In this document: positions 46,760 through 55,524 of the stretch, one piece after another
How the letters are laid out: each line of letters opens with the position of its first letter
Numbering within the stretch: position 1 is the first letter of the stretch
Assembly (NCBI RefSeq): GCF_009193185.1
Contig: NZ_VUKF01000027.1
Location: 1-61,388, forward strand
Origin: Georgenia thermotolerans
GTDB taxonomy: Bacteria > Actinomycetota > Actinomycetes > Actinomycetales > Actinomycetaceae
Direction of reading: 5' to 3'
DNA length: 61,388 bases
The notes under the pieces: model-generated
Seen by the model: the letters and a program-made list of their open reading frames with translations, nothing else
What the model was told of the DNA's origin: nothing
Database searches by the model: none
Program-made: the position numbers and the translations under genes

Positions 46760-47725
46760 GTGCCCGTCGACGACCGCAGCCTGCGCCCGGGGCTGGCCTT
46801 CGCGCTGACCTCCGCGGCCGCGTTCGGCACCTCCGGCGCGGTCGCGAAGTCGCTGCTCGAGGCCGGCTGGTCCCCCGGGGCCGCGGTGACGGCCCGGGTC
46901 GCCGGCGGCGCCCTCATCCTCCTGGTGCCCGCGCTGGTCGCGCTGCGGGGACGGTGGCGCCTGCTGTGGCGCAACCTCCCGCTCATCGCGGTCTACGGGC
47001 TGCTCGCGATGGCCGCCTGCCAGCTGTTCTACTTCAACGCCGTGACCACCCTGTCGGTGGGCGTGGCGCTGCTGCTGGAGTACCTCGGCTTCCTGCTCGT
47101 GGTGGGCTGGCTGTGGGCGCGCCACGGGCAGCGCCCGCGCCGGTTCACCGTCCTGGGCATCGTCGCGGCCCTGGCCGGCCTGGTCCTCGTGCTCGACGTC
47201 ACCGGCGGGGTGCGCGTCGACCTCGGCGGGGTGCTGTGGGGGCTGGGCGCCGCCGTCGGCCTGGCCGTCTACTTCATCCTGTCCGCGCACCAGCGCACCG
47301 GGCTGCCGCCGCTGGTCATGGCCGCCGGGGCGATGGTGGTCGCCGCGCTCGCCCTGGGCGCGGCCGGGGCGGCCGGGCTCATGCCGATGCGCGCCGCCGG
47401 CGGGCACGTGGTCCTCGCCGGGATCGAGGTGCACTGGCTGGTGCCGCTGGCCGCGCTGTCCCTGGTGGCCACGGCGACGGCGTACGCGACCGGCATCGCG
47501 GGCACGCGGCGGCTGGGCTCGAAGATCGCCTCGTTCGTCGGGCTGACCGAGGTGATGTTCGCGGTGCTGTTCGCCTGGCTGCTCGTCGGCGAGCTGCCGC
47601 TGCCGGTCCAGCTGCTAGGCGGGGTCCTCATCGTCGCCGGGCTGGTGGCGGTGCGCTACGACGAGCTGCGCGCGCCGGAGCCGGCGGTGGTGGCGGTGCC
47701 GGCCGCGCCGGCCCAGGAGCGCTGA
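46760..47725 (+). CDS. EamA family (DMT superfamily) transporter
   Basis: 321 residues from the GTG at 46760 with GAGGGGGA just before it; an ATG at 46685 would add 25 residues and lies in the palindrome. Ten helices in two EamA repeats ('ALTSAAAFGTSGAVAKSLLEAGWSPG' and 'GALWGLGAAVGLAVYF'-like second half, 'KIASFVGLTEVMFAVLFAWLLVGELPL'). Exporter or importer of metabolites such as amino acids; substrate unknown. Likely regulated by the divergent CGNR gene. Confidence 0.92.
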   Translation: MPVDDRSLRPGLAFALTSAAAFGTSGAVAKSLLEAGWSPGAAVTARVAGGALILLVPALVALRGRWRLLWRNLPLIAVYGLLAMAACQLFYFNAVTTLSVGVALLLEYLGFLLVVGWLWARHGQRPRRFTVLGIVAALAGLVLVLDVTGGVRVDLGGVLWGLGAAVGLAVYFILSAHQRTGLPPLVMAAGAMVVAALALGAAGAAGLMPMRAAGGHVVLAGIEVHWLVPLAALSLVATATAYATGIAGTRRLGSKIASFVGLTEVMFAVLFAWLLVGELPLPVQLLGGVLIVAGLVAVRYDELRAPEPAVVAVPAAPAQER

Positions 47726-47729
47726 GCGG

Positions 47730-48572
47730 CTACCAGGCGGGCACCAGCCCGATGCCCTCGCTGCGCAGCGCGCGCCAGAACACCGGGTCGCGCAGCAGGC
47801 GGAGCTCCCACACGCGCTTGCGCCCCTCGGCCCGGTCGAGCCGGCGCGCGGCGCGCGCCGGGGCCGGGTGGAGGATGAGCTCGGAGACGCCCTCGGGCAG
47901 GTGGCGCAGCTGGTTGAGCACCCCGGCGCGCAGCTGGGCGTAGCCGCCCAGGAGCAGCCGGCCCGGCAGCCAGCAGCCGACCAGGGCCTCGGGCAGCCGC
48001 ACGCCCACCGCCGCCGCGGCCGCCACGCCCTCGTCGTAGCGGCGGCGGACCTTGCCGCGCCAGGCCGCGTCGACGAGGCGGGGCAGGCGCCGCGGCAGCC
48101 GGAAGGCCAGGCCGTTGTCCGCGCAGAACTGCAGCGCGGCGGGCAGCAGGGCCCGGCCGCGGGTGCCGTAGAGGCTGCCGGAGTGGGAGTCCAGGCCGGT
48201 GGGCCGCAGCCCGGCCTCGTGCATCCACGCCAGCTGCGCCGTCATCTCCCGGTCGACGTCGGCCGGGGTGGCCGCGCCCGCGAGCCGGCCGGGATCGGTG
48301 TGGAAGGCGCCGTCGGGATCGGTGAGCGTGGCGACGCCGTCGGCGAGCGGGCGCCACGGCCGCATCTCGCGGGCGCTCGTCAGGGTCACGTGCAGCCGGG
48401 GCGCGGGCAGGCCCGCGGCGCGCACGCGCTCGACGGCGTCGCGGGCGGCGGGGGCGACGGTCATCAGCGTCGTGGACGTGACGCGGCCGCTGGCGACGAG
48501 GTCCGCGATCGTCTCGTTGGTCTCGGCATCGAGGCCCAGGTCGTCAGCGGTCACGACGAGCTGACGCGTCAT
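47730..48572 (-). CDS. ChbG/HpnK (YdjC-like) family deacetylase
   Basis: 280 residues. 'QLVVTADDLGLDAETNETIADLVASGRVTSTTLMT' has the DD metal ligands of the family, and 'LRPTGLDSHSGSLYG' a later His. The family removes acetyl or fatty groups from sugars (chitooligosaccharide ChbG, hopanoid HpnK). Substrate unknown. Converges on the EamA gene with four bases between. Confidence 0.88.
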   Translation of the reverse strand: MTRQLVVTADDLGLDAETNETIADLVASGRVTSTTLMTVAPAARDAVERVRAAGLPAPRLHVTLTSAREMRPWRPLADGVATLTDPDGAFHTDPGRLAGAATPADVDREMTAQLAWMHEAGLRPTGLDSHSGSLYGTRGRALLPAALQFCADNGLAFRLPRRLPRLVDAAWRGKVRRRYDEGVAAAAAVGVRLPEALVGCWLPGRLLLGGYAQLRAGVLNQLRHLPEGVSELILHPAPARAARRLDRAEGRKRVWELRLLRDPVFWRALRSEGIGLVPAW

Positions 48573-48754
48573 GGTGCTCCGGCTTCCGCGCGGCTGTCAC
48601 CGCGCCAGGTCGAGGGTACCGCCGGCGGCGGACGGCCACCTGTCGGCGAATGAGGATCGACTTCGACGGTAACCGCGCGCGGGGGTGCGGCGCAGCGTGT
48701 TCCCCCTCACCCCGCCGGACGCGGGGGGCGCCGTCCCGTCGTCGCCGGGGCGCC

Positions 48755-50404
48755 TCACCCGGCCAGGTCGCGCCGCCGGAACCCGGCGAACCCGGCCGCC
48801 ACCAGCACCGCGGCCACCCCGGTGAGCAGCACGAGCGGCCCGACGGCGGCGTCCGCGACCGGCACGTCCGGGGTCAGCCCGACCGGCGAGATGTCCTGCG
48901 CCCAGCCGGCCATGCCCAGCAGCGGGCCGAACCACGCCACGAAGATCGCGTACGTCACCACCGCCCAGGCCAGCGACGCCAGCCGCGGCGCCACCCCGAG
49001 CAGGGCGACGGCGAGGCCCGCCGTGGCGAGCACCGCCGGCAGGTAGGCGAGGGCCGCGGCGGTGAGCCGGCCGACGGCGCCGCCGTCGCCGGTCGCCGCC
49101 GCCACGCCGAGGCCCAGGCCCAGGCCGGAGAGCACGAGGAGCGCCACGCTCTGCGCCAGCACCGTCGCGAGCCACCCGGCCAGCCACCGCGCCCGGGAGG
49201 CGCCGGCCGTCAGGACGAGCGCGGCGCGGCCCGCCTCCTCCTCGGCGCGCAGGCGCAGCACCGCCCCGACGGCGAACGCCGCGACGCCCAGCGCGAGGTA
49301 GGACAGCATCGCGGCGGCGAAGGTGGCGGTCATGTCCGCGAGCAGGGACCCGGCGCCGATCCACTCGCCGATCTGCGGCAGGTCGGCCACCGCGTCCTCG
49401 AGCGAGCGGGCGAGGGTGCCGAAGGCGACGGCGAAGAAGAACAGCCCCACCGCCCAGCCGAGGAACGACCCGCGCAGCAGCCGCGCGGCCAGGCCGGCGG
49501 GGGAGAGCAGGGCGGGGCGGGCGCCGGCCGGGCCGGGGCGGCCCGGCAGCAGCCCGGCGCCCAGGTCCCGGCGCTGCGCCAGGGCCACGGCCGCGGCCAG
49601 CAGCACGAGGACCGCGGCGAGCGAGAGGGCGAGGGGCCACCAGCGCAGCGCGACGAACGGGCGGGTCTGCTGCGCCCAGGCCAGCGGGGAGAACCACGAC
49701 AGCCACGACCCGCCGGTCTCCATGATGTCGCCGACGCCGCGGACGAGGAACGCCGCGCCCAGCACCGCCAGGGCGAGACCGGAGGCGCCGCGCGCGTGCG
49801 CCGTCACCTGGGTGGTCACGGCCGCGACGGCGCCGAAGACCAGCCCGGTCAGCGCGGCGCCGAGGCCCATGGCCGCCGCACCGGCCGCCTCGAGCCCACC
49901 GGCGAGCAGGCCCGCCGCGACCCCCGCGCCGACGCCGAACGTGGCGACGGTGACGAACAGCAGCGCCGCCGTCGCCGGGGCGAAGCGGCCCACGGGCAGC
50001 GCGCGCAGGACCTCGGTGCGGCCGGCCTCCTCGTCGGCGCGGGTGTGCCGCACCACGAGGAGGACGGCCATGATCGACGTCGCGACGAGGACGGTGAGGC
50101 TGAGCTCGTTGGCGACCATGGCGCCGAAGGTGTAGTCGTCCACCCCGAAGGCCGGTCCGGTCATGAGCACGGCCGAGGGGTTGGACATGAGGGCCGCGCG
50201 GGTCTGGCGCGCGGCGGCGTCGGGGTAGGCCGCCTGCAGCGCGGGCACGGTGCCGGCGACGGTGAGGGTCAGGGCGAGCACCCACACCGCCACGCGCACC
50301 CGGTCCAGGCGCAGGTACAGCCGCAGCAGCGTGCCGGTGCCGGCCCACGGCTCGCGGGTCACGGCCGGCCGGGGCACGGCGGGCGCCACCGCGGTGGCGC
50401 TCAT
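48755..50404 (-). CDS. ABC exporter permease (antibiotic/polyketide efflux type)
   Basis: 549 residues with about twelve helices in two halves. The halves start with 'LLRLYLRLDRVRVAVWVLALTLTV' and 'LLRGSFLGWAVGLFFFAVAFG'; conserved cytoplasmic 'VVRHTRADEEAGRTEVLRALPVGR' and 'RLRAEEEAGRAALVLTAGASRARWL' are repeated, showing an internal duplication as in exporters of polyketide antibiotics. Start overlaps the ATPase stop. Third gene of a TetR-ATPase-permease operon, so probably drug efflux. Confidence 0.92.
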   Translation of the reverse strand: MSATAVAPAVPRPAVTREPWAGTGTLLRLYLRLDRVRVAVWVLALTLTVAGTVPALQAAYPDAAARQTRAALMSNPSAVLMTGPAFGVDDYTFGAMVANELSLTVLVATSIMAVLLVVRHTRADEEAGRTEVLRALPVGRFAPATAALLFVTVATFGVGAGVAAGLLAGGLEAAGAAAMGLGAALTGLVFGAVAAVTTQVTAHARGASGLALAVLGAAFLVRGVGDIMETGGSWLSWFSPLAWAQQTRPFVALRWWPLALSLAAVLVLLAAAVALAQRRDLGAGLLPGRPGPAGARPALLSPAGLAARLLRGSFLGWAVGLFFFAVAFGTLARSLEDAVADLPQIGEWIGAGSLLADMTATFAAAMLSYLALGVAAFAVGAVLRLRAEEEAGRAALVLTAGASRARWLAGWLATVLAQSVALLVLSGLGLGLGVAAATGDGGAVGRLTAAALAYLPAVLATAGLAVALLGVAPRLASLAWAVVTYAIFVAWFGPLLGMAGWAQDISPVGLTPDVPVADAAVGPLVLLTGVAAVLVAAGFAGFRRRDLAG

Positions 50405-51318
50405 CGGACGCCCACCTCGGCGTGCTCGCGCACCTCGTCGCCGTAGTGGCGCAGGAACAGCTCCTCCAGCGAGGGCGGGGCGATGGTGAGGTTCTCCACG
50501 CCGGCGTCCGCGAGGACCCGCAGGACGGCGGGCACCTCGGCGGAGTCGACGTCGAAGGTGAGGAAGCCGTCGTCGAACGCCAAGTCGTGCACGCCCGGCG
50601 CGGTGCGCAGCGCGGCCGGGTCCGCCGCCGTGGTGGCCGTGACGGTGGAGCGGGTCAGGTGGCGCAGATGGGCCAGGGTGCCGGACTCCACGTCGCGGCC
50701 CGCGCGGATGATCGTCACGGTGTCGCAGAGCTTCTCCACCTCGGCGAGGATGTGGCTGGAGAGCAGGACCGTGCGGCCCTCGTCGCGCAGCCGGCGCACC
50801 TCGTCGGTGAAGACCGCCTCCATGAGCGGGTCCAGGCCGGAGGTCGGCTCGTCGAGCAGGAACAGCTCGGCGTCCGAGGCCAGGGCGGCGACCAGGGCCA
50901 CCTTCTGCCGGTTGCCCTTGGAGTAGGCCCGGGCCTTCTTGGTCGGGTCCAGCTCGAAGCGCTCGAGCAGCTCGGCGCGCCGGCGCGGGCGCTCGGCGCC
51001 GTGCAGCCGGGTGAGCAGGTCGATCGCCTCCCCGCCGGTCAGGTTCGACCACAGGTTCGTGTCGCCGGGCACGTAGGCGGTGCGGCGGTGGATCTCGACG
51101 GCGTCGGCCCACGGGTCGCGCCCCAGCACGGCCGCGGTGCCGCCGTCGGCGCGCAGCATGCCGAGCAGCACGCGGATGGTGGTGGACTTCCCGGCGCCGT
51201 TGGGCCCGAGGAAGCCGGCGACCTGGCCGCGCTCGACCCGCAGCGAGAAGCCGTCGAGGGCGCGGGTGGTGCCGAAGGACTTCACGAGGCCGCGGGCCTC
51301 GATCGCGAGGTCGACCAT
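50401..51318 (-). CDS. ABC exporter ATP-binding protein
   Basis: 305 residues. Walker A 'GPNGAGKSTT', Q-loop 'AYVPGDTNLW', signature 'YSKGNRQKVALVAAL', Walker B 'ELFLLDEPTSGLDP', H-loop 'LLSSHILAEVEKL'. Drug-resistance ABC (DrrA-like). Overlaps the permease start by four bases and follows the TetR gene by 14. Confidence 0.94.
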   Translation of the reverse strand: MVDLAIEARGLVKSFGTTRALDGFSLRVERGQVAGFLGPNGAGKSTTIRVLLGMLRADGGTAAVLGRDPWADAVEIHRRTAYVPGDTNLWSNLTGGEAIDLLTRLHGAERPRRRAELLERFELDPTKKARAYSKGNRQKVALVAALASDAELFLLDEPTSGLDPLMEAVFTDEVRRLRDEGRTVLLSSHILAEVEKLCDTVTIIRAGRDVESGTLAHLRHLTRSTVTATTAADPAALRTAPGVHDLAFDDGFLTFDVDSAEVPAVLRVLADAGVENLTIAPPSLEELFLRHYGDEVREHAEVGVR

Positions 51319-51332
51319 GGGGGGGCTCCGGG

Positions 51333-51983
51333 TCAGTCGGTGCGCGAGGCCAGGTAGGCCTCGAGCAGGGTGGCGTCGGTGAGGAGCGGCTCGGTGAGCA
51401 GCTCGAGCATGGGCAGGGCGATGCGGTTCAGATACCCGTGCAGCCAGGCGGGCAGCGTCTCGAGGTCGAGGTGCTCCTGGCGGGCGGGCAGCTGGAGGAG
51501 CAGGGCGCCCAGAGCCTGCTCGGTGAGCAGGCGGGCGCGTCCCTCCGGGTCGCGGCTGGGGCGCATGGTGCCGGCCTCCACGGCCTGGGCGAAGTAGCCG
51601 ACGGCGTCGCTCGCGAGATGGTCGACCAGGTCGCTCGCCAGCTGACCGCCGGCCTGCAGGCACCGCAGCACGTAGCCGACCAGCGGGGCGTAGCCCTCGA
51701 CCCCGGCCAGCTGGGCGAGGAACGCGCCGGTGCCACCGGTGGGGTTGAGCACGGCGGTCTTGCTCTCGCGGATCTCCGCGAGGACGTGCTCGTCGCAGGC
51801 CGCGCGCAGCCCGGCCCGCGAGCCGAAGTGGTGGAGGATCAGGCCCGGGCTCACCCCGGCGTCGGCCGCGACGGCCCGCAGCGGGGCGCCCATGCCGTCG
51901 GTGGCGAAGCGGCGGATGGCCGCGTCGCGGATGCGGGCCCGGGCGGTGAGGTCCTCGGGGGTGCCGGACTTCGTTGAACGCAC
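51333..51983 (-). CDS. TetR family regulator of the ABC exporter
   Basis: 216 residues from the GTG at 51983. HTH 'ARIRDAAIRRFATDGMGAPLRAVAADAGVSPGLILHHFGSRAGLRAACD' and a C-terminal ligand domain ending 'LTEPLLTDATLLEAYLASRTD'. No Shine-Dalgarno is seen before the GTG, so the mRNA may be leaderless. A TGAACG-CA-CGTTCA palindrome covers the start. First gene of the exporter operon, so a self-repressing drug sensor is expected. Confidence 0.92.
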   Translation of the reverse strand: MRSTKSGTPEDLTARARIRDAAIRRFATDGMGAPLRAVAADAGVSPGLILHHFGSRAGLRAACDEHVLAEIRESKTAVLNPTGGTGAFLAQLAGVEGYAPLVGYVLRCLQAGGQLASDLVDHLASDAVGYFAQAVEAGTMRPSRDPEGRARLLTEQALGALLLQLPARQEHLDLETLPAWLHGYLNRIALPMLELLTEPLLTDATLLEAYLASRTD

Positions 51984-51988
51984 GTTCA
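51975..51988. promoter_or_regulatory. TetR operator overlapping the start codon
   Basis: TGAACGCACGTTCA, a perfect dyad, spans the TetR start codon (51981-51983). A second half-site CGCGTTCA lies at 52001-52008. This fits autorepression. Confidence 0.65.
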
Positions 51989-52160
51989 GTACACTACACG
52001 CGCGTTCAGTGGGTGTCGAGAGGTCGGTGCGAGGCGGCTCGGAGGCTGTCGAGGAGCGTCTCGAGGCGCCGGGCGGCAGGGGGCCGAGCGCCGCGCCTCT
52101 GCCGCTGCGCGAGGGTGCGCAGGCGCGGCGGTCGCTGGTGAGCGGGGTCACACTTGAGGC

Positions 52161-52679
52161 ATGGCGACAGCGCTCATGGTGGTCGACGCCCAACGCAACC
52201 TCCTCGAGGGGGAGGGGGCGGTGCCGGCGGCGGGCACGGTCCGCCCGGCGCTGCTCGACCTGCTGGACCGGGCGCGGGCGGCGGGCGCCGTCGTCGTCCA
52301 CGTGCAGAACGACGGGCCGCGGGGCTATCCCGACGAGCCCGGGTCCGCCGGGTGGGCGCTGGTGTTCGAGGTGCGGGACGGCGAGCTGCTCGTGCGCAAG
52401 TCCGCCTCCGACGCGCTGGGCGCGGACCCGGAGCTCGTCACCACGCTGCGCGAGCGCGGGGTCGACCACGTGGTCGTGGCCGGGCTGCAGAGCGACTACT
52501 GCATCCGGGCCACGGGCCGCGCCGGGCTGCAGGCCGGCTTCCGGGTGACGATCCCCAGCGGGGCCCATGCCACGTTCGACGACGAGGCGCCGGCGGCCGA
52601 GCTCGCCCGCGCGGTGGAGGAGGAGCTGGCCGCCGAGGGGGCCGTCGTCGTGCCCGCCACCGACGTGACGTTCACGTGA
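52161..52679 (+). CDS. Cysteine hydrolase (isochorismatase-like)
   Basis: 172 residues. The triad Asp9 ('LMVVDAQRN'), Lys80 ('LLVRKSASDAL') and Cys114 ('LQSDYCIRATGRAG') is intact, as in nicotinamidase/isochorismatase-like amidases. Cytoplasmic; substrate unknown (an amide or vinyl ether). Start ATG without strong Shine-Dalgarno. Coupled by GTGA to the next gene. Confidence 0.92.
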   Translation: MATALMVVDAQRNLLEGEGAVPAAGTVRPALLDLLDRARAAGAVVVHVQNDGPRGYPDEPGSAGWALVFEVRDGELLVRKSASDALGADPELVTTLRERGVDHVVVAGLQSDYCIRATGRAGLQAGFRVTIPSGAHATFDDEAPAAELARAVEEELAAEGAVVVPATDVTFT

Positions 52680-53368
52680 GCGGCATGCGGCCCGGCGACC
52701 CGGTGGCACCCGGCACGGCGTGGCGGGCGGGCGTGCCCGCACCCGGCGCCGCCCCGGTGGGTGGCGCGCGGGCCGTCGGCGCGTCGGGCGGTGCCGGCGC
52801 CTGGCTGCCCCCGCCGACGACGGCGGCCTGGCGCCATGCCGGCGCCCGCGTCGGCTTCGAGGTCGCCTATCTGCGCACGCACGGCACCGGGTGGCGCCTC
52901 GAGGGCGGCACGACCGCCGTGGAGGCGGGGGAGACGTGGATGGTGGAGTACCTCGTGGAGGTCGACGCGAGCTGGACCACGCACCACGCGCGGATCACGG
53001 CGCGGTCCACGTCGGGGCTCTTCCACCTCGAGGTGGAGGCGGACGGCACCGGCTCGTGGCGGGTGGACGGGCGCACCGCCCCCCAGCTGCAGGGCTGCCT
53101 GGACCTGGACCTGGAGTCCTCCGTGCTGACCAACGCCCTGCCCGTGCACCGGCTGGGCCTCGCGCCGGGCGAGCGTGCCGAGGCTCCCGCGGCATACGTC
53201 CGGGTGCCGTTCCTCGCCGTCGAGCGGCTGGCGCAGAGCTACGAGCGCCTGCCGGGGGAGGGCCGGTACGCCTACGCGGCGCCCGCCTTCGACGTGGCCG
53301 CCGAGCTGCGGTTCGACGCCTCGGGGCTGCTCGTGAGCTATCCCGGCCTGGCCGCCCGCGAGGTGTGA
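52676..53368 (+). CDS. Putative glycolipid-binding domain protein (PF06475-like)
   Basis: 230 residues; GTG overlaps the previous stop. 'GCLDLDLESSVLTNALPVHRLGLAPGERAEAPAAYVRVPFLAVERLAQSYERL' and the end 'LRFDASGLLVSYPGLAAREV' match the putative glycolipid-binding family (PA1994-like). The first ~45 residues are Ala/Gly/Pro-rich linker. No signal peptide. Function unknown; translation coupling to the cysteine hydrolase suggests a linked role. Confidence 0.8.
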   Translation: MSGMRPGDPVAPGTAWRAGVPAPGAAPVGGARAVGASGGAGAWLPPPTTAAWRHAGARVGFEVAYLRTHGTGWRLEGGTTAVEAGETWMVEYLVEVDASWTTHHARITARSTSGLFHLEVEADGTGSWRVDGRTAPQLQGCLDLDLESSVLTNALPVHRLGLAPGERAEAPAAYVRVPFLAVERLAQSYERLPGEGRYAYAAPAFDVAAELRFDASGLLVSYPGLAAREV

Positions 53369-53474
53369 CGAGGCGGACCGCCGCGTCCGGGGGTGAGCGG
53401 TGCTGGCACGCCGAGCGGCCGGCCCGCGGCGTGGACGTTCAGCCGGTGAGGCGGCTGCCCCATAGGGCACGTGC

Positions 53475-53521
53475 TGAGGGGTAAAGAACGTCAGGAATAG
53501 CCTGACGTTCTTTACCCCTCA
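53475..53521. repeat. Perfect 21-pair hairpin related to the 39-base elements
   Basis: The left arm ends GTAAAGAACGTCAGG (left arm 53475-53495), the loop is AATAG, and the right arm (53501-53521) starts CCTGACGTTCTTTACCCC. All 21 pairs match. The right arm resembles the right half of copies A and B. It lies between two convergent genes, so it can also act as a bidirectional terminator. Confidence 0.85.
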
Positions 53522-53580
53522 GCGATCCGGCCCACCGCGAGGCGCATCCGGGCGTGTCTGGGGACCGGCGCGGGTGAAGC

Positions 53581-54444
53581 TCAGCCGCGGATCTCGAACG
53601 GCAGCCGCCCGATCTGGGCCGCCTCCGCCCGCTCGCGCTCCTGGGCACGCAGGCCGGCGGCGTACTCCCGGTCTCGGCGGGCCACCAGCACCGCGGTGAG
53701 GAAGCGCTCCGGCGGGGTGCCCCACGGCGGGGGCGGCGCCACGAACGGCTCCACCTGGGCGGCGAGGCGGGCGCCGAGCTCGGCGCGGCGCTGCGGCGTC
53801 ATCGAGTCGCGCCCGAGGAAGGTCCGCACGGAGAGGCCCAGCCCGTCGGGCAGGGCGCGGATGTCCGCCCCGGCGGCCCAGGCCGCCAGCTCCGGCGGCA
53901 TGGCCAGCGGGGCCGGCGGCCGGGCCCCGCCACGCACCCGCACGGCGTAGGTGCCGGCGAGCAGGTCGCCCAGCCGCTTGCCGCGCCGGTTGACCGCCGC
54001 GGCCACCACCGCCACCGACCCGGCCGTCAGCCACAGCTCCCCGACCCCGGCCAGCGCCCGCACGAGCGTGTGGCGCAGCCGCACCGGGCCGCCGTCGTCG
54101 CGGACGACGCGGGTGCCGGTGGCCCACTTGCCCAGCGAGCGCCCGCGGGTGAGCGTCTCGATCACCGTGGGGGCGATGACCATGACGACGGCGAACGTGG
54201 TCACCTGCACCACGCCGAGCTGGGCCTCGTTGAGGCCGGAGAGCAGCCGGGCGGCGAGGACGAGCAGCCCGACCGCGCCGAGGAGGTACGCCACGGCGTC
54301 GACCAGCCCGCCCAGCACCCGCATGCCCACCGACGTCGGCCGGATGTCCAGCGCGACCGCCTCACCGGTGACGATGAGGTCCTCCTGCAACCGGGCGCGC
54401 GCGAGGGCGGCCTCCGGGCCGGGGCGGCGGGAGGGGGTCGTCAT
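53581..54444 (-). CDS. RDD family membrane protein
   Basis: 287 residues. The RDD domain (about 28-165) has helices in 'LGGLVDAVAYLLGAVGLLVLAARLLS' and 'VVQVTTFAVVMVIAPTVIETLTRGRSLGKWATGTRVVRDDGG'. The C-terminal ~110 residues are cytoplasmic and Pro/Arg-rich. Function unknown. Divergent from SpoIIM with only 18 bases between start codons, and part of the actinobacterial SpoIIM/DUF58/MoxR/DUF4350 set. Confidence 0.9.
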   Translation of the reverse strand: MTTPSRRPGPEAALARARLQEDLIVTGEAVALDIRPTSVGMRVLGGLVDAVAYLLGAVGLLVLAARLLSGLNEAQLGVVQVTTFAVVMVIAPTVIETLTRGRSLGKWATGTRVVRDDGGPVRLRHTLVRALAGVGELWLTAGSVAVVAAAVNRRGKRLGDLLAGTYAVRVRGGARPPAPLAMPPELAAWAAGADIRALPDGLGLSVRTFLGRDSMTPQRRAELGARLAAQVEPFVAPPPPWGTPPERFLTAVLVARRDREYAAGLRAQERERAEAAQIGRLPFEIRG

Positions 54445-54462
54445 GTGTGGCAGGGTACCGGT

Positions 54463-55458
54463 GTGGACACCGACGCCTTCGCCTTGGTGCACGGCGCCGA
54501 GTGGGACCGCCTCGAGCAGCTGAGCAAGCAGCGCCGGCTGACCGGCCCGGAGGCCGACGAGCTGGTGCGCCTCTACCAGGCCACCGCCGGGCACCTCTCG
54601 GCCGTGCGCACCTCCGCCCCCGACCCCTACCTGGTCGGGCGGCTCTCCGGCCTGCTCGGCCAGGCCCGCGGGCGGGTGGCCGGGACCCACGAGCTGCGCC
54701 TGGCCGACCTGGCGCGCTTCTTCACCATCACCCTGCCCACCGCCTTCTACCGGGTGCGGTGGTGGACGGTCGCGGTGATGGTGGCCTGGATCGGCATCGC
54801 CGTCGTCGTGGGCTTCTGGACGGCGCGCACCCCGGCGGTCATCGCCCAGCTGGGCAGCCCCGCCGAGCTGGAGCAGTACGCCCAGGAGGCCTTCGCGGCG
54901 TACTACTCGAACTACCCCGCGCCCGACTTCGCCGCGCAGGTGTGGACCAACAACGCCTGGATCGCCGCGCAGTGCGTGGGGCTGGGCATCACCGGCGTGT
55001 TCCCCGTCTACGTGCTCCTCGCCAACGCCGTGGGCGTGGGGCAGGCCGGCGCGATCATGGCCGTCTTCGGCGACCTGCGGGTCTTCTTCGCGCTGATCCT
55101 GCCGCACGGCCTCATGGAGCTCACCGCCATCTTCATCGCCGGCGGCACGGGGCTGAAGCTGTTCTGGACGGCGGTGGCGCCGGGGCGGCGCACCCGGTCG
55201 CGGGCGCTGGCCGAGGAGGGCCGGGCGCTCATCACCGTGGCGGTCGGCCTCGTGCTCGTGCTCGCCCTCTCGGGGCTCGTCGAGGGCTTCGTCACCCCGT
55301 CCTCGCTGCCCACCTGGGCGAAGATCGCCGTCGGCGCCCTCGTGCTCGCCGGCTACTGGACCTACACCCTCGTGCTGGGCCGGCGCGCCGCGCGGGCGGG
55401 GGAGACCGGCGACCTCGAGCAGGACCTGGCCGGCCACACCCTCGCCCAGGCGGGCTGA
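54463..55458 (+). CDS. Stage II sporulation protein M family membrane protein (DUF95)
   Basis: 331 residues from the GTG at 54463 (ACCGGTGTG). An N-terminal cytoplasmic helical part (about 1-95), then five to six helices; 'AYYSNYPAPDFAAQVWTNNAWIAAQCVGLGITGVFPVYVLLANAVGVG' and 'LPHGLMELTAIFIAGGTGLKL' are characteristic of the SpoIIM/DUF95 family. In this non-spore-former group it lies with MoxR/DUF58, where its role in the envelope is unknown. Confidence 0.92.
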   Translation: MDTDAFALVHGAEWDRLEQLSKQRRLTGPEADELVRLYQATAGHLSAVRTSAPDPYLVGRLSGLLGQARGRVAGTHELRLADLARFFTITLPTAFYRVRWWTVAVMVAWIGIAVVVGFWTARTPAVIAQLGSPAELEQYAQEAFAAYYSNYPAPDFAAQVWTNNAWIAAQCVGLGITGVFPVYVLLANAVGVGQAGAIMAVFGDLRVFFALILPHGLMELTAIFIAGGTGLKLFWTAVAPGRRTRSRALAEEGRALITVAVGLVLVLALSGLVEGFVTPSSLPTWAKIAVGALVLAGYWTYTLVLGRRAARAGETGDLEQDLAGHTLAQAG

Positions 55459-55524
55459 GCCCGCCGGTCCGATCCCTCGTCCGATCCCTCGCGGTCCGAC
55501 GACGGCGCGCCGCCCAGTCTTTGC

